Positions 1 through 12,100 of a stretch of DNA of 64,000 nt are shown here, piece by piece. Source of the stretch: Steromphala cineraria (lineage: Eukaryota > Mollusca > Gastropoda > Trochida > Trochidae); the NCBI GenBank assembly GCA_916613615.1, contig OU744730.1, positions 4,743,582-4,807,581 of the forward strand, written 5' to 3'. Each line of letters begins with the position of its first letter. Position 1 is the first letter of the stretch. The notes under the pieces were generated by a model, which saw only the letters and a program-made list of their open reading frames with translations, had not been told where the DNA came from and did not search any database. The position numbers and the translations under genes were made by a program.

Positions 1-1660
1 ACATAAAGGTCCCTGGTTCGATTCCCACCATCTTTGATTATAATTCTAAACAATTTTAATTTTACCAGTCCATTTATTTGCCAACGTTGAAGATCTCTTC
101 TCCTGACTAAGTGTTGGTGTATTAGAAAAGTAGAGGTGTATCAGTGGATAACCTACAGTTACAACATAGAAAGTAGAGGTATATCCGTCAATACACCTAC
201 AGTTAGAACAAAGGAAACCATAGCAACGAGACCGGAAGTGGAGTATGATGTCATGTGACTTTCGAAAGTAGTTCCGTTTCTTTGCACGAGATGGTAACAC
301 ATATATGTGTTACCAACTCATTGTTATCTAATGAGTAATCTCACCACGGTTGAGTAATAATGTTCCTTAAAAACATTTATGTACAACTGTTAACCACTGG
401 CAACATTCGCAACTGTAACCATCCGAATTAACCAGTATTACTTTTAAATATATAATTTCAAATTGCATCTTCTTTCACTGGAGACAATAAGGATATATAT
501 CTTTATCAAAATAAAGATTGAAAAAACCGAGGTATACTGTCCAAATATTTGCGGAAGACTCATGAAGTATGCACCAACTCTAAATGTTTGCAGCTAGTAA
601 ATAAACCATTTCGTTTGAATTGAATTTGTTTCTTTTGTTCATACCCTTACGCAAACCGACCTGGGCTGATTTGTAACTTTCAATGTTTTGGGGAAAATTG
701 GTTTAATGTTGGAAGTAAGGGATTTTTATGACACATTATTGGTTTCTTCGTGTTCTGAATATCTTCATGAGGTAATTTTGGTTATTTGAAACAAGTGTTG
801 TGTAACCTGTGAAAGTTATTCAATGAGTGTTGTGTAACCAAAACAGGTTATTCAACGATAATGACGTCATAATTCCGTACTACTTTTGCAATCAGCTGAT
901 CGGGTGCAACCGAACCTCCTCAGATCAACATATTTTTCCCCATTTTCGTATTTTCCCTCAAAATAGAATTGCATCATAACAAAGATATATATGCAAAATT
1001 ATCAAACCAATAATCGCGTTCCAATCTCGGCTCTTACATCCTTTGAGTTTCTTTTGCGTGGCAAATATCATTATTGCTTCGGTGTAAAATAGAAAAATAT
1101 AATTTATCGTAAAAACGGCATAATATGTATAAACTCCTCTAAACATTATGTAACAATTTTAAAAAACATGATATGGTTCCTATGCATGATCAGTTTGAGA
1201 CAGTTGAAAAATTTAATGAATGTATGTCGAATCAAAAGGTCATTATTCAACACACATATCATGAATATTGATAACGATGATAGTCCGTGTGCAGAATATT
1301 GACACAAAAACAAGAGATACTTAATGCCTCCTAATGATTTCACTATTTAAACATTTTTTGTATTGTCACATTCAATAATATTTGCGTTAGCATTGACCAC
1401 ACTGTCATTCATCCTTGGAATCCAAAGGTAAATCGTTTCCTTTTACATTAAGCCATCTCCAAATTCTGCAATTATCAAATATATGTTTAAATCTTTTTCG
1501 TCAAATCAACATTGTATCTTAAACACTTGACCATTTAGATATGTCAATATGACAAACGTAAGTATTTTTAACATTAGTTACATAAAAATGTGTTATCTGG
1601 TTGGCATTGCGATTTTTGATATCAAGCGGGAAGTTACATGTATACTGACGACACCGAGGT
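1..1660. other. Upstream region of transporter A copy 1, no gene seen
   Basis: No convincing exon. The reading frames here are short and low-complexity. Visible items are a perfect 22-bp palindrome at 293-314, a full cAMP-response-type octamer TGACGTCA at 863-870, and two related ~50-bp units around 130-210. The CRE octamer lies about 1.3 kb before the start codon, and a role in regulation is only a guess. The same items recur at +9186. Confidence 0.5.
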
Positions 1661-2023
1661 TTAAAGGGGCAGTATCACGTTTTATGATAATTTTATATTG
1701 CAAAGTTTTCACCGATTATTGTACGTTAATGCTAAATGTATTATTTTGATAGTGTCCAAAATATCATAACACAAATCAATTATCCATAGTCAGAGGACAA
1801 CGTATGAAGATTTACGTAAAATCCATGGTCGGCCATTTTGTGTGAACACCTTTTATTCATTTTATGTTAGAAAAAGGAATCGCATGGCTTAACTTTACAT
1901 TATATATTTGAATTATTAATGCTCCATTTAGTTAAAAGGCATTGTCTTTCAATTGGAACCATTAATTTTCATTTTCCTGACATCACCTTATATTCCCTAA
2001 AAAACGTGCTACTGCCCCTTTAA
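1661..2023. mobile_element. GGGGCAGTA-type MITE just upstream of exon 1 (recurs at 10847-11209)
   Basis: Palindromic ends read TTAAAGGGGCAGTA on the left and TACTGCCCCTTTAA on the right, about 360 bp apart. The interior matches the copy at 21736-22092, including the GTCAGAGGACAA and GAACACCTTTTATTCAT stretches. TA flanks fit a Tc1/mariner-type target. No transposase is encoded. It ends 143 bp before the start codon of transporter A, so it lies in the promoter, 5' UTR or a 5' intron. Confidence 0.8.
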
Positions 2024-2912
2024 TGTTAACCTACAAAAAGTAGAAATATGATATTTTATCCCATAAACATAACTTTCTATCAATTAGTTTAATCAAATGG
2101 TAAGTGATATCCCTTCGTATATTTCTTGGTCTGCGAGTTTCCATTTCCATCAAAGACAGATCTGATATGACCGAAGAAAAGGGAACTCCTGATGACCAGG
2201 AGAGGGCGGTCCAGAAGGTCAGCTTGGACGTGGTCAAGAATGAGGAGGACACGAATCGCGGGAGATGGTCGAGTCAGATTGAATATTTCCTGTCCATGAT
2301 CGGGTGCTGTGTAGGGCTTGGTAACTTGTGGAGGTTTCCATACTTCTGTAACAGAAATGGAGGAGGTAAGAGATCAGCGTTGCACAAAACACTAAGGTGG
2401 CCTTAAGTCACTGAGGTAGCCTTAGTGCAATATTAAATGATGTATTGTGCAACGGCAAGGACTTACTTTCAGTGGTGGGTACTGACGGTTTGACCCACCC
2501 TCCTCCCACCCCCACGTTCCAAACACTGATCCCATAATCATTTCCTGGACCCCCAACATGCTTATTAAACCTATTTACTTGATACAATTACTTTATGTTA
2601 CTTGCAAAAGTATTGTTTTCATAACGAAAAGGATTACGAACAAGTTCTCCTACTTTACTTTTCAACAATATCAAGCCATTGTCTGTGATTTAGTACAGAT
2701 TGGTAGGGGAATAGATTGCTTCTTTTCTTATATACGGAGCCAACAAAGGGATCATGTTTTAACCAAGACGAATTTGTTAATCAACACGAGATGACAAGTT
2801 AACTATTTACGTTTTTGCAATATTAAATGAAAAATCGTGATTTAAACCAGGAGACGGGCATGAACATGGTATGGAACTTTATTGACCCGATCCAACCAAG
2901 TTAATAGCCGGT

Positions 2913-3269
2913 CATTTTCTCCCCACAGGGGGAGATCAATCACGAAATGTTGATACAGCCTCTGTTCTATTACTCCGACTTTGTGGGATAGGATGGGAGA
3001 TGCCTGATTGGAGGCAATCAAAGTTAGTTGTGCAATCAGCGACGCTGTTCTAAAATCATTATTTTGGCTACTGAATCATGGCAAAAGCATTGTGATATGA
3101 ACTACCCTGTCCATGCGAAGGGCGTTGTCATTTGCTGAAGAAATTCAAATGGATTGTGGTGCAATTTTTTCCCGCCAGGGAAACTCTCGGAACCCGCGGT
3201 TTTCGGTGTTATTGAACAGAGGCTTTATCAACATTTCATAACTTGATCTGCCTCTGTGAGGCGAGAATG
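2913..3269. mobile_element. CATTCTCTCCCC-type MITE in intron 1 (recurs at 12099-12455)
   Basis: Palindromic element of about 357 bp whose ~65-bp ends contain the ACAGAGGCAGATC and TTGATACAGCCTCTGTTCTATTA motifs in opposite orientation. The interior (GGCAATCAAAGTTAGTTGTGC, CATGGCAAAAGCATTGTGATATG) recurs at 22.7, 24.1, 29.6-30.2, 41.4 and 56.7 kb. No transposase. Other copies show near-perfect 9-bp target duplications, pointing to a Mutator-like source. Confidence 0.85.
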
Positions 3270-3639
3270 GGCACTGATTAACGAGTGAAATAACGCGCGA
3301 GAAACAGAACAAAACACACATTAATACTGGGTCTGGTCACCATGTGCCTTAATAATGGATGGACATTTTGTTACATGCTCACGATGAGATTCACGATGTC
3401 CTGTTGTGGGAGATTGTTCCATTCTTTATTTAGTGCATGTTAGATGGTCCTTAACAGTCTGTCTTTGGTTACGAACTAGTCTAACAATAAGACTCTGAAA
3501 TGATTTTTTTTTTCAATAAATCTGAAATTTGGTAAAAGGATGAAAAGGAGACTTGAATTGAGCTCTCAAATCTTATTATAGACTTGCGTAGGCTTGCATT
3601 TTATTTTAGGGTCTGGCTGACAGACTAGTTACGAACCTT

Positions 3640-4040
3640 TGAAAGCTGATTTTGTACCTGTTCCCAGGCTTGTTCAATAGGATTAAGATCCAGAGACAGG
3701 GCAGCTCCTGCAAGTGCCTGTCAATTGGATGAAGAATCTTATCACGATAGCCTATAGCATTCAGTGCTCCCTAGCGTATGACTACCATCCCAGTGCGGCC
3801 ATCAAAATAAATCCAACCCCAAATCATGGCGGATCCAAAACCAAACCGATAATGTTCTACAACCAGATTCTGGCCTCTTTTCAAACTTAACAACGACCGT
3901 CATGAAAGTTCAGATAAAACCTGAACTCATCTGTGAAAAGAACTGGCTCCAAATGACGCCTATCAACACATTTGGATCAATGATATGGACCATGTGTTGT
4001 TGTTCGTGTTGCTCTCGTGTTCATGCAAATCGTCAAAAAG
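3640..4040 (-). pseudogene. Tc1/mariner transposase remnant (recurs at 12826-13226)
   Basis: Read on the minus strand, the region gives VLFTDEFRF followed by a DGR segment and, further on, [15 protein letters not shown]. These match the central DE.RF and the C-terminal DLNPIE.W block of Tc1-family DDE transposases. Stops and frame changes lie between them, so it is dead. It sits in intron 1 of transporter A, antisense to it. Confidence 0.75.
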
Positions 4041-4435
4041 CATGTTACATGCAGTACATGATCCACTTATTGCGTTTGTGCAAGTACTGCACATAAGGTT
4101 TTGTTCCCATCCATTGTCAAAGAAAAAATCCATGATACCAATTTTTCTGTCCAGTATACTTTGTCTTGATCGATTCAATGCACCCTATTTTGATTAATCG
4201 TTATTTTCAGGTGCTTTCTTGGTCCCTTACTTTATCTTTCTCTGCCTTGTCGGACTACCGCTATTCTTCATGGAAATCTCCCTCGGTCAGTTCTCTGGCA
4301 AGGGAGCATTGCACGTGTGGAGTATATGTCCTTTGTTTAAAGGTACGTGTTTTACGCATTGTCCGAAGGCCAAGATGGCCCATAATGGGTTTTCGTATTT
4401 TGCTTTAAAATGTTGAAATTTGAATACTTTTTCTC

Positions 4436-4612
4436 ATTTTTGAAACTGTTATTTACAATTTTTGAAACTGATAATTACCAGTTTAAAACTGGCAATTACC
4501 AATTTTAAACTGGTAATTATCATTTTTAAACTGGTTATTTTAATACCATTTTTGAAACAGATTATTACTATTTCTTAAAACAGATTAATACTATTTTTTA
4601 AACGGTCATTAC
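4436..4612. repeat. Short imperfect tandem repeat in intron 2 (recurs at 13622-13798)
   Basis: Units of about 26-28 bp of the form TTTTTGAAACTG-rTTATTAC repeat six to seven times with drift, some in the form of short inverted pairs (ACCAGTTTAAAACTGG). No coding content. Confidence 0.7.
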
Positions 4613-5265
4613 TGGTTTGGAAACAATTATGTCATTCTTTTTAATGCAATATCTATTTGTTATCCCTAATGAAATTAAATCAAAATCATCACAGTTAAAC
4701 TACGAATTTGTAAGCATACAAATGCTTGTTGGTATCATTTCAGGTATAGGATTTTCCATGAACATCGCCTCCCTCATCTGTGCGTTTTATTTCAACCTAA
4801 TCATTGCCTGGGTTCTCTACTATCTCGTGATGTCATTCGCTAAGACCCTTCCCTGGGTCACGTGCGACAACTGGTGGAATACACCCATCTGTACCTCCTT
4901 CCAGTCGTTCAGCCAATCAGGGAACAGCACTCTTAATGGAACAGGGGCTTTGATGGCTAATAACATGACTTCAGAACCGCTTGTTTTAGAGAGTCCTTCA
5001 AATATGTCCGATTTTGTAACTAATAACGTGTTAATGAATACCAGATCGGCTGTTGAAGAGTTTTGGCAGTAAGTAGGCGTCCGTATTCCTAATATCTTAT
5101 TTTTCTCAAGAAATCGACTGAAAAATCGATTCTGTTTTGATTAAAATGAGTGAGTTAGGTTTGATGAATTTTTGGATGTTCCCCATACAAGTTAAGCTTA
5201 TGGATCTAACTAGATATATCTTACCTCATGGGTGAATCCATTTCAGATGTCATTTGAATGTTGAA

Positions 5266-5443
5266 TACAGTAGATCTCGGATATAACGAAATTCAAGGGA
5301 CCAAAGAATTTAATTCGCTATATCCGGTGTTCGCTATACGCATATAATTTTAATGATATTATATAGGGACGGGACTTGAAAATTTGTTCGCTATATCCGA
5401 GTGTTCGCTATATCCGTGTTCGCTATATCCCTGTTCTACTGTA
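5266..5443. mobile_element. TACAGTAGA...ATATCCG MITE in intron 3 (recurs at 14452-14629)
   Basis: Ends are TACAGTAGATCTCGGATATAA and its inverse ending TTCTACTGTA, with internal repeats of TTCGCTATATCC and a GGGACGGGACTTGAAAA core. Related copies lie at 34537-34645, 41891-42052, 60372-60534 and 63160-63329. TA at both ends and CAGT termini suggest a Tc1/mariner or pogo-like MITE (inference). No open reading frame. Confidence 0.85.
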
Positions 5444-6987
5444 CTTGTTTATTGAAGTGGATGAGTTCGTGATCAATAACCCTCTACCAATACATCCTCA
5501 AGTATGGTCACAATAACATACCATGAAGACTACTAATACTCGTAGATACAACACCCTGCGGGTATCCTCTGGTCTGGACGAGATGGGGGAGCTACAATGG
5601 CATCTCGTGGCGTCACTCTTTGTGGCATGGGTCTTGATCTTCCTCTGCCTCATCAAGGGCGTCAAGTCTGTTGGCAAGGTCAGTCGTGGATCTTGTTTTC
5701 AGCATTCAAACTTCTATTCCTAACTAGATGGTTGGTCAGTTAACTAACCTAACTAAACGCTCTTCTTCTGGACAAACTTATGACAACTGGAATCTATCAA
5801 TTCATAGTTATCATTGTTTGAAATAAATACGCCATCATTCAACAATAAGCATAATAAGTGATATCCTATTAACAAGTATAGATAAATATAACTCACGTAG
5901 GAGCTTTTAGATGGGAGTCCATGTGTACAAATGTACATTGTATGTTGCGTGCTGCATGTCGCGTAATGACCAATTTCATCTATGCGTAAATACGTAACTG
6001 TATTCGTTAAGTTTGGTGTGAGTACATTCAATGCGTAATGCGTATACACTTTACCCTTAAATTTTAGAAAATGATGGCAGTGATGACCATATTTGTCTGC
6101 GTAAGCGCATATTGCGTTTACGGACACTCTCTTCAGCATTCCAGTGAATGGGCACTATGCGTTGCATATCAATAACGCGAACCTGGAATCAACTCAACTC
6201 AACTCAACTCAAGTGTAAAATACCCAATACGACACCACGGAATGCCGACAAGTTGATAATTTTAATTTTTGAAAACTCCCAACAGGTTGTGTACGTAACA
6301 GCTACCCTACCCTACGTACTCCTCACGTGTATTCTGATCCGCGCTGTGACCCTGGAGGGAGCTCTGGAGGGGATTATCTACTACGTCAAACCAGACTTCA
6401 ACAAACTTGCAGAAATTCAGGTTTAAAAATATAAGATCACATCTAGTGTCCATCGTCCATTGAAAGACAAATTCAAACATTATAACTTGTGTGAAAACAT
6501 TATAACTTGTGTGAACTTTGAAAACCTAGCTTTAAACGGAAAATTTGAGAACCTCGAGGAATTCAAGTCAAAAGCAAACTCTTGAATTCCTGATTTAGAC
6601 TCTGCATTGACGGACTTGACTCTAGTTTATGAACAAAAGGGCAGCGAACTACGCACAGGGGTTCACATTGTTGATTTCACCTCATACATAATTTTTTTTA
6701 AATCAATCTGAATTTTTGCGCCAATTAATCGGTTTAATATGTTGTGACAAGCATATACTCTAAAGTTGAAAAACATATATTCCAAAGTTGAACGAAACGG
6801 TTGAATTGTTTAGAAAACAATTTTGACTTGTTATATAGAAATTTTGATTTTACGTCTACTACAGGTGTGGTTGGAGGCGATGCTACAAATGTTCTACTCT
6901 CTGTGTGTTACTTGGGGCAGTCTACACACCATGGCCAGTTACAACAAGTTCACGAACAACTGCTACAGGTAGTGACAGCAATGTAAA

Positions 6988-7497
6988 GCCTTGTATAAAG
7001 CCTATTCTAGCCAAATCCTTTCCAATAGAGGTAGCATTTGTATGACTTGGACATCCTCTGTAGGGAATGCTTTGAATCCTTTTAATGCAAAATTATACTA
7101 CAAACCTTACTTATAAAGGGCCATGTAAGCCTTTCTCATCCATCCCTTTCCAACAAAGGTAGCATTTTATTAGTAAATCTTACTCTGTAGGAAGAGAATG
7201 CTTTGAACCCTAATAATGCAAAAATATACTACAAAGCCTCACCTTTAGACGGCAATGTAAGCCTTTTCTAACCCATTCCTTTCTAACAGAGGTAGCATTT
7301 AATGATTTAATCTACCTCTACAGGAAGAGAATGCTTTGAATCCAATTAATGCAAGGATATTCTACAAAGTCTCCCCTTTAGAAGGCAATGTAGGCCTTTT
7401 CTAACTCATTCCTTTCCAACAGAGGTAGCATTTAAGACTTAATCTACCTCTGTAAGGAAATATTATTTTGAACCGAATTAATGCAAGAATATACTTA
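6988..7497. repeat. ~125-bp tandem repeat, four units, in intron 6 (recurs at 16174-16683)
   Basis: Units share TGTAAGCC-TTTTCTAACCCATTCCTTTC, AACAGAGGTAGCATTT, and GGAAGAGAATGCTTTGAA-CC-AATTAATGCAA. Four successive units can be aligned by eye. The array begins about 20 bp after the exon 6 donor. No coding potential. Confidence 0.8.
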
Positions 7498-8995
7498 ATA
7501 CATTTGCCGATCCCGAATGCTCGACCCTTTTTAGCAGCAGTTTAAAAAAAATATTTTATGTACGTTCAGTTTTCACAAAATACATTCGAACCCTTACATA
7601 AACAGTAGCACTGGTTATTTAACGCTGGGGGCTAAATAATTGACCCTAACCAGGCAAAAAAGCACTGAAATGACAATCCTTTGATTCCAGTTTTTCTACT
7701 TCAACTTCGATTGGACCTGCACGTAAAACACGATTTGTCATTCTGTTGAGAGATACGACGATTACCATGAACAGTACAAATGAATTTTGACAATCAAAAA
7801 TGTTCTCTTTAACTTACGTAATCATGCTTTAACATATTTCACAGAGATGCCGTGATCCTAACGTTCTTGAGCGAAGGCACCAGTTTCTATGCTGGCTTCG
7901 CTATCTTCGCAGTTCTCGGGTTTATGGCCAACAACATGGGGGTCCCTATCTCAGAAGTAGTTCAGGCAGGTGCGTTATTTTACAGAAGTCTTTTCCCTTT
8001 CCAAGATGTTCTTTTACAAAAAATGAATGAAATTCTACAGATTAACATTGCCTACTCTATGTCTCGTGCCTATATATAAAATGAAATTAAATGCGAGCAT
8101 GTCAACATCATTAATGTGAAACATATTTTGAAATCTAATACCTAAAGGTCTAATGACGTTTATATGTTGCATATGTCATGTAATGATAACACTATACTTG
8201 AACTCCTTCGTTCATAAGGCCCGGGTCTAGGCTTCGTAGCTTACCCAGAAGCCCTTGCCCAACTTCCGCTGCCTCAATTCTGGTCTGTGTTGTTCTTCCT
8301 CATGTTGCTGACAGTTGGTATAGACTCTGAGGTGAGAAATTAAATAAGATAAACGATATACATTTTATTTTAAAGATCTTTAAGAAACATATATTCCTGA
8401 ACATAAGAACAACTTCATTCAATCTTCAAATATAGTATCATGTTTATTGATTTGTATTCTCAACTATCATACAACTTTCCCCAATGTTATCAAATTTACT
8501 ATTTGAAATTCTTTGACCAAAGTGGGGGTGGGGGCATGTGAGCTCTGCTCGCTTCTACACTTGTTTTGGTTAAACAGTTTGCAATGATAGAGACGGTATG
8601 CACCACTTTGATGGACACATTTCCTAAACAACTTCATCCACGAAGGATGATCCTCACTGCCGTCACGTGTATCCTGTTCTTCCTTGTTGGTTTAGTATTT
8701 GCAACACAGGTAAGACAACTGCAAAATTGTGTAAGATAAATATGTTACCAGGTGCAATTACTCTTGGACTTGATTTGAAACAAATTAGAACAAATTATTC
8801 TTAAATTAACATTTATTAAACATTATTATTAAAATTATAGAAAATTATTAGAAAACATCTTTTCATAACGTAGATATATAACCCTTTGCAAATGTTAATA
8901 ATAATAATTGATCCCATTATATCTTCTATCCATTTTGTACTGATAAATTTTTTATAAACAATATTTAATATTTGTGTATGAAACTAATTCAGTTT

Positions 8996-9186
8996 TAGTG
9001 TTGGAGAATATTTTTTTATAAAGGTTGAAAAGACTTGTTATCAAGTCGAAATGCGACGCATCCAGTCATCATTAAAATGATACCTACAGCAAGTGTCGTC
9101 TGAAGTATTTTTTTCATCATATTTACATTTACTTCACGTGAGACTTCGTTATCTTTTTACCTTTATATATATAGAACATAGAAACA
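8996..9186. other. 191-bp unique spacer between the two tandem copies
   Basis: This is the only sequence separating the two copies. It holds no reading frame or splice site of the transporter. It is AT-rich and contains a segment around 9047-9062 (CGAAATGCGACGCATCC) of a kind common in molluscan repeats. It may be the normal sequence upstream of base 1 or filler at the breakpoint. The window does not reach far enough left to decide. Confidence 0.7.
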
Positions 9187-12100
9187 ACATAAAGGTCCCT
9201 GGTTCGATTCCCACCATCTTTGATTATAATTCTAAACAATTTTAATTTTACCAGTCCATTTATTTGCCAACGTTGAAGATCTCTTCTCCTGACTAAGTGT
9301 TGGTGTATTAGAAAAGTAGAGGTGTATCAGTGGATAACCTACAGTTACAACATAGAAAGTAGAGGTATATCCGTCAATACACCTACAGTTAGAACAAAGG
9401 AAACCATAGCAACGAGACCGGAAGTGGAGTATGATGTCATGTGACTTTCGAAAGTAGTTCCGTTTCTTTGCACGAGATGGTAACACATATATGTGTTACC
9501 AACTCATTGTTATCTAATGAGTAATCTCACCACGGTTGAGTAATAATGTTCCTTAAAAACATTTATGTACAACTGTTAACCACTGGCAACATTCGCAACT
9601 GTAACCATCCGAATTAACCAGTATTACTTTTAAATATATAATTTCAAATTGCATCTTCTTTCACTGGAGACAATAAGGATATATATCTTTATCAAAATAA
9701 AGATTGAAAAAACCGAGGTATACTGTCCAAATATTTGCGGAAGACTCATGAAGTATGCACCAACTCTAAATGTTTGCAGCTAGTAAATAAACCATTTCGT
9801 TTGAATTGAATTTGTTTCTTTTGTTCATACCCTTACGCAAACCGACCTGGGCTGATTTGTAACTTTCAATGTTTTGGGGAAAATTGGTTTAATGTTGGAA
9901 GTAAGGGATTTTTATGACACATTATTGGTTTCTTCGTGTTCTGAATATCTTCATGAGGTAATTTTGGTTATTTGAAACAAGTGTTGTGTAACCTGTGAAA
10001 GTTATTCAATGAGTGTTGTGTAACCAAAACAGGTTATTCAACGATAATGACGTCATAATTCCGTACTACTTTTGCAATCAGCTGATCGGGTGCAACCGAA
10101 CCTCCTCAGATCAACATATTTTTCCCCATTTTCGTATTTTCCCTCAAAATAGAATTGCATCATAACAAAGATATATATGCAAAATTATCAAACCAATAAT
10201 CGCGTTCCAATCTCGGCTCTTACATCCTTTGAGTTTCTTTTGCGTGGCAAATATCATTATTGCTTCGGTGTAAAATAGAAAAATATAATTTATCGTAAAA
10301 ACGGCATAATATGTATAAACTCCTCTAAACATTATGTAACAATTTTAAAAAACATGATATGGTTCCTATGCATGATCAGTTTGAGACAGTTGAAAAATTT
10401 AATGAATGTATGTCGAATCAAAAGGTCATTATTCAACACACATATCATGAATATTGATAACGATGATAGTCCGTGTGCAGAATATTGACACAAAAACAAG
10501 AGATACTTAATGCCTCCTAATGATTTCACTATTTAAACATTTTTTGTATTGTCACATTCAATAATATTTGCGTTAGCATTGACCACACTGTCATTCATCC
10601 TTGGAATCCAAAGGTAAATCGTTTCCTTTTACATTAAGCCATCTCCAAATTCTGCAATTATCAAATATATGTTTAAATCTTTTTCGTCAAATCAACATTG
10701 TATCTTAAACACTTGACCATTTAGATATGTCAATATGACAAACGTAAGTATTTTTAACATTAGTTACATAAAAATGTGTTATCTGGTTGGCATTGCGATT
10801 TTTGATATCAAGCGGGAAGTTACATGTATACTGACGACACCGAGGTTTAAAGGGGCAGTATCACGTTTTATGATAATTTTATATTGCAAAGTTTTCACCG
10901 ATTATTGTACGTTAATGCTAAATGTATTATTTTGATAGTGTCCAAAATATCATAACACAAATCAATTATCCATAGTCAGAGGACAACGTATGAAGATTTA
11001 CGTAAAATCCATGGTCGGCCATTTTGTGTGAACACCTTTTATTCATTTTATGTTAGAAAAAGGAATCGCATGGCTTAACTTTACATTATATATTTGAATT
11101 ATTAATGCTCCATTTAGTTAAAAGGCATTGTCTTTCAATTGGAACCATTAATTTTCATTTTCCTGACATCACCTTATATTCCCTAAAAAACGTGCTACTG
11201 CCCCTTTAATGTTAACCTACAAAAAGTAGAAATATGATATTTTATCCCATAAACATAACTTTCTATCAATTAGTTTAATCAAATGGTAAGTGATATCCCT
11301 TCGTATATTTCTTGGTCTGCGAGTTTCCATTTCCATCAAAGACAGATCTGATATGACCGAAGAAAAGGGAACTCCTGATGACCAGGAGAGGGCGGTCCAG
11401 AAGGTCAGCTTGGACGTGGTCAAGAATGAGGAGGACACGAATCGCGGGAGATGGTCGAGTCAGATTGAATATTTCCTGTCCATGATCGGGTGCTGTGTAG
11501 GGCTTGGTAACTTGTGGAGGTTTCCATACTTCTGTAACAGAAATGGAGGAGGTAAGAGATCAGCGTTGCACAAAACACTAAGGTGGCCTTAAGTCACTGA
11601 GGTAGCCTTAGTGCAATATTAAATGATGTATTGTGCAACGGCAAGGACTTACTTTCAGTGGTGGGTACTGACGGTTTGACCCACCCTCCTCCCACCCCCA
11701 CGTTCCAAACACTGATCCCATAATCATTTCCTGGACCCCCAACATGCTTATTAAACCTATTTACTTGATACAATTACTTTATGTTACTTGCAAAAGTATT
11801 GTTTTCATAACGAAAAGGATTACGAACAAGTTCTCCTACTTTACTTTTCAACAATATCAAGCCATTGTCTGTGATTTAGTACAGATTGGTAGGGGAATAG
11901 ATTGCTTCTTTTCTTATATACGGAGCCAACAAAGGGATCATGTTTTAACCAAGACGAATTTGTTAATCAACACGAGATGACAAGTTAACTATTTACGTTT
12001 TTGCAATATTAAATGAAAAATCGTGATTTAAACCAGGAGACGGGCATGAACATGGTATGGAACTTTATTGACCCGATCCAACCAAGTTAATAGCCGGTCA

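Larger units (their letters stand above)
2167..8709 (+). pseudogene. Truncated duplicate of SLC6 transporter A (exons 1-9 only)
   Basis: Exons: 2167-2365, 4211-4342, 4744-5068, 5546-5678, 6286-6420, 6865-6968, 7845-7969, 8219-8331, 8578-8709. They encode residues 1-466 exactly as in the complete gene at 11353-20142 (TM1 to TM9). Exons 10-13, which encode TM10-TM12 and the C-terminus, are absent. All splice sites present are intact and no frame is broken. If exon 9 were not spliced, reading into the intron adds nine codons before a stop. A transcript could also splice exon 9 to exon 2 of the right copy, or to its exon 10, and the latter product would be normal. Alternatively this copy is an assembly artefact and not a gene. 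An upstream in-frame ATG at 2104 exists, but a likely splice acceptor (AAAGACAG) precedes the 2167 start, which also matches the paralogue. Confidence 0.85.
1..8995. repeat. Left copy of an ~9-kb perfect tandem duplication
   Basis: This block is repeated as 9187-18181 at a constant offset of 9186 bases. Every stretch I compared matched exactly, including introns, MITEs and homopolymer runs. Identity stops after base 8995: this copy reads on into TTAGTG where the right copy reads CTTTTCAGG. The block begins at the first base of the window, so it may extend further left. It carries exons 1-9 of SLC6 transporter A with their introns. Confidence 0.97.

Noticed and set aside
11..27. tRNA T-arm-like GGTTCGATTCCCACC at the left edge (also at +9186)
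   Set aside because: No box A or acceptor stem precedes it in the right copy, where upstream sequence is visible. Probably the tail of an old SINE or chance.
863..870. TGACGTCA as a CREB-regulated promoter of transporter A
   Set aside because: A single octamer 1.3 kb upstream, without a visible TATA or initiator, is not enough to call a promoter.
5753..6139. 128-aa minus-strand frame in intron 4 of transporter A (also at +9186)
   Set aside because: Low-complexity residues, antisense to an intron, no known domain. Duplicated only because the whole 9 kb is.
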